The notes: a model not told the origin generated them from the letters alone. Positions 1 to 5,731 are shown, counted from the stretch's first letter. The stretch: DNA of 6,497 nt from Rubrobacter sp. (GCA_016781775.1 JADDPR010000503.1:1-6497); one strand, 5' to 3'. Translations and numbers: made by a program.

Positions 1-35
1 AAGTGCCGAGAGAACATGGGAAGGACGTGGGTAGG

Positions 36-935
36 GTGAAGAACTTCAGGGGTTTCGTGCTCCTCGCGCTCTCGCTGGCGCTCTCGCTGTCGCTCGCCGC
101 TTGCGGCGGCGGTGGTGGCGGAGGCCAGCAGGAAGGGGGCCAGCAGGAGGAGGAGGGGCAGCAGGAAGGAGGCGAGACCCTCACCATCGCTTCGGACATC
201 GCCTATCGGCCGTTCGAGTTCGTCGAGGGCGGTGAGCCGGTCGGCTTCGATCTGGACCTCATGCGCGAGATCGGCAACAGGGTAGACTTCGAGCCGCGCT
301 TCCAGAACACCACCTTCGACGGCATCATCCCCGGCCTCACCTCCGGGACCTTCGAGATGGCGATTTCCGCGATGACCATCACCGAGGAGCGCGAGCAGCA
401 GGTCGACTTCTCCGATCCGTACTTCGACGCCGACCAGTCCCTCCTGGTCCAGGCAGACTCCGAGATCCGCTCCACGGACGACCTCGCCGACGCGACCGTG
501 GGCGTCCAGCTCGGCACCACGGGGGCGATGGAGGCCAACAACCTCGCCGGGGAGAACAAGGTCGGGGACGTAAGGACCTTCGACACCGTGGAGGACGCGT
601 TCACCGCGCTGGAGAACGGGCAGGTAGACGCCGTTCTGAACGATTTCCCCGTCTCCCAGGACAGGGTCTTGCAGAGCGACGGCGCCGTGGAGATCGTGCA
701 GACCATCCCGACCGGCGAGCAGTACGGCATAGCCTTCCCGACCGACTCCCCGCGCGTCGAGGAGGTCAACCGGGCGCTCGCGGAGATCAAGCAGGACGGC
801 ACCTACGCAAGGATCTACGAGAAGTGGTTCGGCCGCCAGCCCGAGAGCATCCCGGGTGTGTCCGGGGGGATCACGACCGGTAGCACCATGGGCGGCACCA
901 CCATGGGTGGGAGCACCACGAGCGGGAGCAACTAG
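36..935 (+). CDS. Polar amino-acid ABC transporter substrate-binding lipoprotein (SBP family 3)
   Basis: Extracytoplasmic receptor that captures a polar amino acid and delivers it to the membrane permease encoded next door. I chose GTG at 36 because an AAGGA (21-25) lies 10 nt upstream and the product then begins with a normal signal peptide; an in-frame GTG at 3 would add 11 charged residues. From the GTG at 36 the protein is 299 aa. It has a basic start (VKNFR), a hydrophobic stretch and the lipobox LAAC, with Cys23 as the lipidated residue. A low-complexity Gly/Gln/Glu linker follows (about 24-47). The family-3 fold covers about 48-270: GFDLDLM, the stretch TSGTFEMAISAMTITEER with the Arg expected to hold the ligand carboxylate, VDFSDPY, and GQVDAVLND. 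The protein ends in an unusual Gly/Ser/Thr/Met tail. Ligand (Gln, Glu, His, Arg or cystine) cannot be decided from sequence. The permease start follows the stop after 6 nt. Confidence 0.95.
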   Translation: MKNFRGFVLLALSLALSLSLAACGGGGGGGQQEGGQQEEEGQQEGGETLTIASDIAYRPFEFVEGGEPVGFDLDLMREIGNRVDFEPRFQNTTFDGIIPGLTSGTFEMAISAMTITEEREQQVDFSDPYFDADQSLLVQADSEIRSTDDLADATVGVQLGTTGAMEANNLAGENKVGDVRTFDTVEDAFTALENGQVDAVLNDFPVSQDRVLQSDGAVEIVQTIPTGEQYGIAFPTDSPRVEEVNRALAEIKQDGTYARIYEKWFGRQPESIPGVSGGITTGSTMGGTTMGGSTTSGSN

Positions 936-941
936 GCTCCC

Positions 942-1652
942 ATGCCGGTGCAGTTCGACCCGGGGGCTTTCTCCCCGGGGCGCATCGTCGAGAACTACCT
1001 GGATTTCAGGCTGGCCCTCCAGAACACGGACGCGCTCCTGGAGGCGCTCTTCGCGACGTTGGCGCTGGCGCTGCTGGCGGAGATCCTCGGGATAATCCTC
1101 GGGCTCGCGCTCGCGCTCTTGAAGCTCTCCCGCTCGCGCCTTCTGCGCTTCCCGGCCCAGGTCTACGTGGACGTGTTCCGGGGGACGCCGCTTCTGGTGC
1201 AGCTCATCATCATCTACTTCACCACGCCCCTCATCGGGATAAGCTTCACGAGCCTGTTCTACGCGGGGCTGGTCGCGCTGACGCTCAACAGTGCCGCCTA
1301 CGTGGCGGAGATCTTCCGGTCCGGCATAGAAAGCATAGACAAGGGGCAGATGGAGGCCGGGCGCGCCTCCGGCCTCAGCTACACCCAGACGATGCGCCAC
1401 ATCATCGTCCCGCAGGCGTTCCGGCGCACGATCCCACCGCTGACCAACGAGTTCGTCACCCTGGTCAAGGACACGTCCCTGATCTCGGTCATCGGTTTTA
1501 CCGAGCTTCTGCGCTGGGCGAGGGTGGAGCAGTCGTCGACGTTCAACGGGTCGCCACTGATCGTGGCGGCCCTCATTTATCTCGCGATCTGCCTGCCCCT
1601 GATCTACCTCGCCGGCCGCCTGGAACGCCGCCTGAACCGCAGGACGGCGTAA
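942..1652 (+). CDS. Polar amino-acid ABC transporter permease (HisM/GlnP type)
   Basis: Integral membrane subunit of the importer whose receptor is encoded just upstream; starts are close enough (6-nt gap) for translational coupling, and a GGGAG (924-928) lies inside the end of the upstream gene. The 236-aa length is typical for the His/Glu/Gln/Arg/opine permease subfamily. Hydrophobic segments lie at about residues 31-60, 84-100, 104-122, 171-190 and 205-224. The pair VFRGTPLLVQ (78-87) is the usual family sequence. The EAA loop that docks on the ATPase is clear: EAGRASGLSYTQTMRHIIVP at 138-157, followed by LVKDTSLISVIG. The C-terminus is basic (RLERRLNRR). No ATP-binding subunit follows; the operon ends in a hairpin. 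The ATPase must lie upstream of the window or elsewhere. Confidence 0.95.
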   Translation: MPVQFDPGAFSPGRIVENYLDFRLALQNTDALLEALFATLALALLAEILGIILGLALALLKLSRSRLLRFPAQVYVDVFRGTPLLVQLIIIYFTTPLIGISFTSLFYAGLVALTLNSAAYVAEIFRSGIESIDKGQMEAGRASGLSYTQTMRHIIVPQAFRRTIPPLTNEFVTLVKDTSLISVIGFTELLRWARVEQSSTFNGSPLIVAALIYLAICLPLIYLAGRLERRLNRRTA

Positions 1653-1659
1653 CGACCAG

Positions 1660-1689
1660 GGGCCCGGCCGGAAGAAGGAGGCCGGGCCC
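1660..1689. terminator. Intergenic hairpin between convergent permease and GST genes
   Basis: Perfect 10-bp stem, GGGCCCGGCC (1660-1669) against GGCCGGGCCC (1680-1689), with a 10-nt purine loop. It starts 8 nt after the permease stop and lies 20 nt beyond the stop of the convergent gene, so it can serve both strands. There is no T-tract on either side. GC-only hairpin terminators of this kind are common in high-GC actinobacteria; the function is inferred. Confidence 0.7.
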
Positions 1690-1709
1690 GATCCCTACCA
1701 GTCCGGGCG

Positions 1710-2402
1710 CTACTTGTTGCCGAAGAGCTTGTTCCGGGACTCCTCGTCGAGCTCGTTCAAGGAGTACCTCAACTCCTCGCCGACCTTGAGGCCGCGCTCA
1801 ACCGCCGGGCGGGCGCTTACGGCATCGAACCAGCGCTTGAGGTTCGGGAAGTCGTTCAGGTCCTGGCCCTGGTTTTCGTGGGGGACTACCCAACCGTAGA
1901 CCGCGATGTCCACGATCGTGTACTCGTCGCCCGCGAAGTACTCGGCCTCGGCGAGGTGACGGTCCATCACGCCGTAGAGGCGGGCGGCCTCGTTGGTGTA
2001 GCGGTCGACGGCGTAGGGGATGGTCTCGGGGGCGTACTGGCGGAAGTGGTGGGCCTGGCCGAGCATCGGGCCTACCCCGCCCATCTGGAACATCAGCCAC
2101 TGCATCGCCTCGTACCTCTCGCGCGGCTCGGTCGGGAAGAGCTTGCCGGTCTTCTCGGCGAGGTAGAGCAGGATGGCCCCGGACTCGAAGAGGCTTATGG
2201 GCTGACCGTCCGGCCCCTCCGGGTCGACGATGGCGGGCATCTTGTTGTTCGGGCTTATCCTCAGAAACTCCGGCTGAAACTGGTCGCCCTCGCCGATGTT
2301 CACCGGCACGATGTTATACGGCAGCCCCAGCTCCTCGAGCGCTATGCTGATCTTCCAGCCGTTGGGGGTGGGCCAGTAGTAGAGGTCTATCTTCTCGGGC
2401 AT
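1710..2402 (-). CDS. yfcG: Nu-class glutathione S-transferase-like protein, YfcG/YghU type (GSH disulfide-bond reductase)
   Basis: Cytosolic thioredoxin-fold plus all-helical-domain protein. It closely follows E. coli YfcG in my recall of that sequence: PTPNG near the N-terminus, GQFxPEFLRISPNNKxPAIVD, SLFESGAILLYLAEKTG, GGxGPMLGQxHHF and APxTIPYAxxRY all recur here. Thr12 and Asn14 of PTPNG match the Thr/Asn pair that contacts glutathione in YfcG; Met55-Pro56 is the cis-Pro loop and Glu73-Ser74 the gamma-glutamyl site. No active-site cysteine is present, as in Nu-class enzymes, which reduce disulfides using bound glutathione. The ATG at 2402 gives 230 aa and has GGAGGA directly upstream; in-frame starts at 2420 and 2438 have no ribosome binding site. 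Many actinobacteria use mycothiol or other thiols, so the physiological co-substrate is uncertain. The gene is monocistronic, convergent with the permease. Confidence 0.9.
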   Translation of the reverse strand: MPEKIDLYYWPTPNGWKISIALEELGLPYNIVPVNIGEGDQFQPEFLRISPNNKMPAIVDPEGPDGQPISLFESGAILLYLAEKTGKLFPTEPRERYEAMQWLMFQMGGVGPMLGQAHHFRQYAPETIPYAVDRYTNEAARLYGVMDRHLAEAEYFAGDEYTIVDIAVYGWVVPHENQGQDLNDFPNLKRWFDAVSARPAVERGLKVGEELRYSLNELDEESRNKLFGNK

Positions 2403-2405
2403 TCG

Positions 2406-2411
2406 TCCTCC
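2406..2411 (-). promoter_or_regulatory. Shine-Dalgarno GGAGGA fixing the GST start
   Basis: On the minus strand GGAGGA ends 3 nt before the ATG at 2402. The spacing is short, but this is the only purine-rich site near any of the three possible starts, so it decides for the 230-aa product. Confidence 0.7.
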
Positions 2412-2420
2412 AGACTCCAT

Positions 2421-2430
2421 ACGTATACGT
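2421..2430. promoter_or_regulatory. Perfect 10-bp palindrome ACGTATACGT, candidate operator of the GST gene
   Basis: ACGTATACGT equals its own reverse complement. It lies between the candidate -10 (2444-2439) and the GST Shine-Dalgarno, at about +2 to +12 of the predicted transcript, where a bound repressor would block the gene. AT-rich central steps stand out in this GC-rich DNA. No regulator gene is adjacent, so the binding protein is unknown. Confidence 0.4.
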
Positions 2431-2438
2431 CGCGCCAC

Positions 2439-2444
2439 ATTGTA
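2439..2444 (-). promoter_or_regulatory. Candidate -10 element (TACAAT) of the GST gene
   Basis: The minus strand reads TACAAT, five of six matches to the sigma-70 consensus. It would place the transcription start near 2432 and give a leader of about 30 nt. No good -35 is visible at 16-18 nt spacing, so the promoter may need an activator or use a different sigma factor. Confidence 0.4.
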
Positions 2445-2465
2445 TCGGGCCGCATCGCGACGACT

Positions 2466-2693
2466 GTGGATACGGCCCGGCGCCTAAAGTCGGTATGCGA
2501 GCGGCTGGCCCGGTTCGGCGGCAACTCGTCCGCTCCGCACCCCGGGCGCAACCGGAAGCTCCTCGCCGACGGCACCCCCGAGCAGGCTACGGCCGACCGG
2601 CGCACCATCGAGAAGTGGGAGCGGGCAAACGGCACGCCGGACATAAAAGGCGCGGCGGACGAGGCCCGGGCGAAGCTACTGATGTGGAGGTAG
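2466..2693 (+). CDS. Small hypothetical protein or gene remnant
   Basis: I do not recognise this protein. The frame gives 75 aa from a GTG at 2466: a basic, hydrophilic product with no membrane segment, containing CERLARFGG, ADRRTIEKWERANGTPD and the ending EARAKLLMWR. Third codon positions are almost all G or C and the residue mix looks like a real protein. There is no convincing ribosome binding site, and the start codon overlaps the region that should hold the GST promoter, so it could equally be the 3' remnant of a longer gene. The frame stays open far upstream, but only as antisense of the GST gene. Its C-terminus resembles a second fragment at 3830-3946 (shared Trp, then EXRAKLL near the stop). 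The 3' end is 44 nt before a strong hairpin. Confidence 0.4.
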   Translation: MDTARRLKSVCERLARFGGNSSAPHPGRNRKLLADGTPEQATADRRTIEKWERANGTPDIKGAADEARAKLLMWR

Positions 2694-2737
2694 TAACGTC
2701 CTACCCGGCAGGGATAATGAGGTCTCACCCCGGGACG

Positions 2738-2775
2738 CGAGAGGGGGCCCGGCGATAAGGCCGGGCCCCCTCTCG
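2738..2775. terminator. Strong 16-bp perfect hairpin, probable bidirectional terminator
   Basis: Left arm 2738-2753 and right arm 2760-2775 are perfectly complementary over 16 bp, with a 6-nt loop GATAAG. It sits between the end of the small + strand ORF (2693) and the end of the convergent LPXTG gene (2795). On the + strand a short GGGGTTTCTGTT follows 11 nt later, but there is no direct T-tract. The stem core GGGCCCGG is shared with the hairpin at 1660-1689. Confidence 0.8.
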
Positions 2776-2794
2776 TGGTGCGTCGGGGTTTCTG

Positions 2795-3601
2795 TTAGCG
2801 GTAGATCCTGCGGGCGATCAGTCCCCCGGCCATGAGCAGCGCGCCCAACGCTGCCGCCACGGTAACGCCACCGGTGGCGGGGAGGACCCTGGTCCCCGCG
2901 TCCGCGCCGCCCAGGGTCGTCCGGCCGTCCTTGTCGCTGTTGGTGTCGCCGCTCACCACGGGGGCGCCGCCGTCGCCGTCGAAGGAGAAGCTGGCCGAGA
3001 AGGTCTTGTCCTCGTCGAACGTCACCACGCCGAAGTCCTTGACCACGGTATTCTCGCCTTCAGGGGAAGTGTAGTCGAGGACGACCGGCAACTCGGCGCC
3101 ACGCTCGGCGAAGCACTCGAGCGCGTACACCCCGTCGCCGTCCTCGTCCAGGAGCGGGCCCACGCACGCCTCATCGAAGGCCGTTCCGCGCGGCGTGCCC
3201 ACAAAGCCCTGGAAGAGCCCCCCCGCCGGAACCTCGCCCTCCACGGTCAGCTCGAACGTCGCCGCGACGGGGTCGACGGGCCCGCGGGCGGGCTCCACCC
3301 GGGTGACCTCGAAGAGGGGCGGGCCGCCCTCGACCTGGCCGTTCTCGTACCCGGGCACGGAGGCGCCGAAGACCGTGACGCGCTGGCCCACGTAGGCGTC
3401 GAGGTCCACGACCTCGCTCTCCAGGGCGTACAGATCGCCCCCCACCTCGTCGGTCATGGAGTGGGTGCCGTACATGTAGCTTGTCACCTCCGGCTTCTCG
3501 ATCACGCCCGTCAACTGGGGCTCCGACTCGGCCGAGGCCGGGAGCGCCATCCCCATCATCATCGCCAGCATCGCCACCAGTACCGCCAACCTCTTCGCCA
3601 T
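2795..3601 (-). CDS. Secreted LPXTG-anchored surface protein with an OB-like N-terminal domain
   Basis: A 268-aa exported protein expected to be covalently linked to the cell wall by a sortase. Residues 1-24 are a signal peptide (MAKR, a Met/Ala/Leu-rich core, cleavage after ASA). About 29-100 form a beta-rich domain with YMYGTHSMTDE, GDLYALES, VDLDAYVGQRVTVFG and EGGPPLFEVTRVEP; this looks like a small OB-fold-type module (inference). A second part, about 105-210, holds two cysteines (EACVG and ALECF) that could form a disulfide. A hydrophilic spacer follows, then the sorting signal LPATG at 240-244, a hydrophobic segment and the basic tail ARRIYR. The start at 3601 is set by AAGGAGG 8 nt upstream; ATG 3607 is only 2 nt from it. 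No sortase gene is in the window. Its precise role is unknown. Confidence 0.85.
   Translation of the reverse strand: MAKRLAVLVAMLAMMMGMALPASAESEPQLTGVIEKPEVTSYMYGTHSMTDEVGGDLYALESEVVDLDAYVGQRVTVFGASVPGYENGQVEGGPPLFEVTRVEPARGPVDPVAATFELTVEGEVPAGGLFQGFVGTPRGTAFDEACVGPLLDEDGDGVYALECFAERGAELPVVLDYTSPEGENTVVKDFGVVTFDEDKTFSASFSFDGDGGAPVVSGDTNSDKDGRTTLGGADAGTRVLPATGGVTVAAALGALLMAGGLIARRIYR
2870..2884 (-). other. LPATG sortase sorting motif
   Basis: Codes for LPATG, followed by a second Gly, about 18 hydrophobic residues and ARRIYR at the C-terminus. This is the complete tripartite sorting signal of Gram-positive surface proteins; sortase would cut between Thr and Gly. Confidence 0.85.
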
Positions 3602-3609
3602 CTCCATCG

Positions 3610-3616
3610 CCTCCTT
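3610..3616 (-). promoter_or_regulatory. Shine-Dalgarno AAGGAGG of the LPXTG protein gene
   Basis: The minus strand reads AAGGAGG with 8 nt to the ATG at 3601, an ideal spacing. It rules out the in-frame ATG at 3607 and the upstream open frame to 3712. Confidence 0.8.
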
Positions 3617-3683
3617 CTCTTTCCGCCCTTCGCGCCTCCTCGGGCGCCCTTCACCACCACTATGGCCAGGCTCGGTAACAGTT

Positions 3684-3712
3684 TGGTTACGAAACGGGGC
3701 GCTTTTTCGCAA
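3684..3712 (-). promoter_or_regulatory. Candidate promoter of the LPXTG gene, with an inverted repeat
   Basis: On the minus strand TTGCGA (3712-3707) and TAACCA (3689-3684) are separated by exactly 17 nt, giving a leader of about 75 nt. The -10 overlaps an inverted repeat GTAAC-6 nt-GTTAC (arms at 3686-3690 and 3675-3679), which could be an operator. Hexamer matches are only moderate. Confidence 0.3.
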
Positions 3713-3745
3713 CTACCGCGACAATCATCCTTTCGGTGGATGCCC

Positions 3746-3761
3746 TTCGGACGTTCGGACG
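3746..3761. repeat. Tandem 8-bp repeat TTCGGACG x2
   Basis: Two back-to-back copies of TTCGGACG upstream of the LPXTG gene, 34 nt beyond the candidate -35. Direct repeats at this distance are typical of activator or response-regulator sites, but a chance duplication is possible. Confidence 0.45.
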
Positions 3762-3829
3762 ATGGGAGTCCTCGAGTGGCCCAGTTCCTGCGGACGCCGG
3801 GAGGGCCAGGCTAATGGGCGAGCCCATGG

Positions 3830-3946
3830 ACGAAGAGAGACGGCGAGATTCTGGGGAGGTGGCGCCGGTCGCAAGGTATCAGGCGCGACGTGATTGCCCA
3901 ACGAGCCGGAGAGGTACGAGCGAAGCTGCTAGATGTGCGGCGGTAA
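3830..3946 (+). pseudogene. Start-less C-terminal fragment related to the small ORF at 2466-2693
   Basis: This frame begins after a TAA at 3812-3814 and runs to a TAA at 3944-3946 with no upstream ATG; the only GTG starts come near its end. It encodes a basic stretch including EILGRWRRSQG and ends GEVRAKLLDVRR. The small ORF at 2466-2693 ends DEARAKLLMWR, with a Trp-Xaa-Arg and a Gly at similar distances before it. DNA matches are also visible near the stop (GCGAAGCT, then GATGTG, in both). I read it as the tail of a decayed paralogue; similarity over so few residues could be chance. The rest of the gap 3602-3980 holds the LPXTG promoter region and no other gene that I can support. Confidence 0.3.
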
Positions 3947-3955
3947 CCGTGCGTT

Positions 3956-3969
3956 GCGCCCCGGGGCGC
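3956..3969. repeat. 14-bp perfect palindrome GCGCCCCGGGGCGC after mgtC
   Basis: Self-complementary sequence 11 nt beyond the mgtC stop. As RNA it could make only a short GC hairpin with a 4-nt loop, so it may be a weak terminator. There is no T-tract. Confidence 0.4.
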
Positions 3970-3980
3970 GTAGGTCGCGG

Positions 3981-4703
3981 CTACTCGAGGCCGTGCAGGC
4001 CGGCGAGGGCCACCCGCTCTACGCTGGGGAGGGCGGAGATCTCGCCGAGCGCTGCTTTGGCGCCGTGGTCCGGGGACAGGCGCACCCGGATGGTGTAGCG
4101 CGCCCGGCTCCCCTCCATCTCCGCATCCAGGGTCCTGACCCGGATGCCGTGGCGTTCCAGCGCCCCCATCGCCCGCGGCAAGCCCTCTCCGCCGTCCCCG
4201 AAGTCGATCTCAAGGACCGCGAAGTCCGTCCGCAAGCGCGGCATGACGAGCCGCTGGAACTTCCTCAGGACGAACAGGGTGAGGAAGACGACCACGGCGG
4301 TGAGGGCGGCGCCGAAGAGGTACCCGGCGCCGACGGCCATCCCGATCGCAGCCACGGTCCACAAGGTCGCGGCGGTCGTGACCCCCCGAACGTCCCTGCC
4401 GTGGCGGAGGATGGCTCCGGCCCCCAAAAACCCCACGCCGCTGACGATCTGCGCGGCGATTCTCGTCGGGTCGAAGCCCGCGCTGCCTTCGGCCCCGGCT
4501 TGCCCGGGTGCCGACCTGAACTCCTCGAAGCCGTAGGCCGAGACGAGGGTGAAGAGCGCGGCGCCCACGCCGAGGATGATGTGCGTCCTCAGGCCCGCCG
4601 CCTGGTCGCGCGCCTCGCGCTCGAAGCCGATCAGGCCGCACAAGGCAACCGCGATGAGCAGCCGGACCGCCACTTCGCCGTAGGAGATTGTCCCTCCCGT
4701 CAC
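3981..4703 (-). CDS. mgtC: MgtC/SapB family inner-membrane protein
   Basis: 240-aa membrane protein of the MgtC family, whose best known member supports growth at low magnesium and in macrophages; environmental members are thought to act in ion homeostasis or membrane energetics. The N-terminal half carries the family signature: AVALCGLIGFEREARDQAAG (19-38) leading into GLRTH, then helices at about 42-58 and RIAAQIVSGVGFLGAGAILR (81-100), VRGVTTAATLWTVAAIGMAV (105-124) and a helix at about 129-147. The C-terminal half, about 160-238, is the soluble ACT-like domain seen in longer members. The start is GTG at 4703; there is no ribosome binding site, but a promoter ends 6 nt before it, so translation is probably leaderless. 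An IS element lies 57 bp upstream in the same orientation. The gene is intact. Confidence 0.9.
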   Translation of the reverse strand: MTGGTISYGEVAVRLLIAVALCGLIGFEREARDQAAGLRTHIILGVGAALFTLVSAYGFEEFRSAPGQAGAEGSAGFDPTRIAAQIVSGVGFLGAGAILRHGRDVRGVTTAATLWTVAAIGMAVGAGYLFGAALTAVVVFLTLFVLRKFQRLVMPRLRTDFAVLEIDFGDGGEGLPRAMGALERHGIRVRTLDAEMEGSRARYTIRVRLSPDHGAKAALGEISALPSVERVALAGLHGLE

Positions 4704-4709
4704 GGGCTT

Positions 4710-4738
4710 ACTCTACACGCCGATCGCCGGCGGCACAA
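4710..4738 (-). promoter_or_regulatory. Candidate promoter of mgtC giving a leaderless mRNA
   Basis: On the minus strand TTGTGC (4738-4733) and TAGAGT (4715-4710) are 17 nt apart. The -10 fits TAnnnT, and only 6 nt separate it from the GTG at 4703, so transcription should start at or within a base or so of the start codon. This agrees with the absence of a Shine-Dalgarno. The nearby IS ends 22 nt beyond the -35. Confidence 0.5.
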
Positions 4739-4760
4739 CAACCTGACGTGGGGTCTCTGA

Positions 4761-4785
4761 CAGCGGTTCTCACGATGGTTGAGCG
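4761..4785 (+). repeat. Left terminal inverted repeat of the IS
   Basis: Begins CAGCGG and pairs with 5732-5756 on the opposite strand at 16 of 25 positions. The transposase stop codon (4772-4770) lies inside it. Confidence 0.65.
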
Positions 4786-5714
4786 CCGAGCGGGTAGCCG
4801 CAGTGGCCGAACCATCCTCTCGCGTCCCGCGCCGTCACCGCGTCGAGCGCCCGGCCGATCGCCTCGACGAGCAGCGACCCTCGGGCTCGCGCCGCGGCCT
4901 TCCGAAGCCGCGCCTTGAGCTTCGAGAAGGCCTCCTCGACCGACGAGAACTCCTGCGAGTAGGGCGGCAGGAACAGCGGCTCGCAGCCCCGCCCGTCGAC
5001 CAGCTCCCTCACCCGGTCCCCCTTGTGGGCCGGGAGGTTCTCCAGGACCGCCACCTGCCCCGGCCGGAGCGAGGGCAAGAGCGCCCGCTCCACGTAGGCC
5101 TCGAAGACGGGCCTCGTGCTCGCCCCCTCCACCGCCAGGCATGGGCCCGTCCCCTGCGCGCCCATGCTCGCGAGCAAGGTCGTGTTCTTCCCGCGGTTTC
5201 GGGGCACCTTGCCGTAGGCCCTCTCGCCCTTCGGGGCCCCGGCCCCGAGGCGCGTCGTGGAGGTGCGCGTCCCGCACTCGTCCACGAAGACGAGGCGCTC
5301 GGGATCTATCTGGCGCCCCCCTCCGCCAGCGCGCCCTCTCCTCCTCGTCGCGCTCGGAGGCGGGGAGGGGCTTTTTTTGAGCGACAGCCCCAGGCGCGCG
5401 AAGGCGCGGCTCATCGTGGCCGTGGAGACCCGCACGCCGCTTTCCTCCTCGAAGAGCACTGCGAGCTCTTCGAGCGTGAGGTCGGGGTTGGCCCTCGCCT
5501 GGGCGGGCAGCGCCGCCTCTAGCGCCGCGCCCTTCCTGGCCGAAGGCCCGGGCGCCGGTCTGGGCTGGACGCCGCCGGTCTCCCGGCGCAGCCTCAGGTA
5601 ACGCCGTATGGTGGGCGCCGACGCGCCGAAGAGGCGCACGATCCCCTTGCGGGGCATCCCGCGGTCGCAGGCGGCGAGCACCCTCAGCCTCAGGTCCTTC
5701 GAGTACGGTTTCAT
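4770..5714 (-). pseudogene. IS630-family DDE transposase, degenerate
   Basis: 314-aa open frame from ATG 5714, with GGAAGA 8 nt upstream. Residues about 5-45 form the N-terminal helix-turn-helix (LFGASAPTIRRYLRLRRETG), followed by NPDLTLEELAVLFEEESGVR and STATMSRAFARLGLSLKK as usual. The DDE core shows VFVDE (Asp145), LENLPAHKGDRVREL (second acid, Glu225, where the family has Asp) and PPYSQEFSSVEEAFSKLK (Glu260; family usually SPDxNPIE). Residues 115-134 are a Ser/Pro/Arg/Gly-rich block unlike the family. The expected KKPLPASERDEEERARWRR lies in another frame at the same place, between a T7 run (5372-5378) and a C6 run (5316-5321). So two compensating single-base indels have scrambled about 20 codons without closing the frame. 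With the Asp-to-Glu change this enzyme is probably dead. Orientation is the same as mgtC. Confidence 0.8.
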
Positions 5715-5731
5715 GCCGGGAGTCTTCCACC

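Noticed and set aside
203..802. 199-codon open frame on the minus strand inside the binding-protein gene
   Set aside because: Antisense to a clear SBP family-3 domain; Ser/Thr/Arg-rich composition typical of a GC-rich shadow frame.
1878..2465. Upstream extension of the + strand frame that ends at 2693
   Set aside because: It runs antisense through the well-supported GST gene; only the part after about 2466 has its own coding look.
2387..2728. Minus-strand 113-codon frame across the GST upstream region
   Set aside because: It would cover the GST promoter and oppose the better-looking + strand frame; no ribosome binding site or recognisable motif.
3461..3814. His/Arg/Pro-rich + strand frames antisense to the LPXTG gene 5' end
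   Set aside because: Composition is that of a shadow frame and they overlap a confident signal-peptide gene.
3933..4760. 275-codon + strand frame across mgtC
   Set aside because: Antisense to all the MgtC signature motifs; no homology recognised.
5372..5378. Programmed -1 frameshift at the A7 run (minus strand) producing the transposase
   Set aside because: The -1 frame lacks the remaining catalytic motifs, so slippage there would truncate the function; two compensating indels fit better.
4708..5730. 340-codon minus-strand frame overlapping the transposase
   Set aside because: Low-complexity Arg/Gly/Pro product; only a ~20-codon stretch is meaningful, and it is explained as the displaced part of the transposase.
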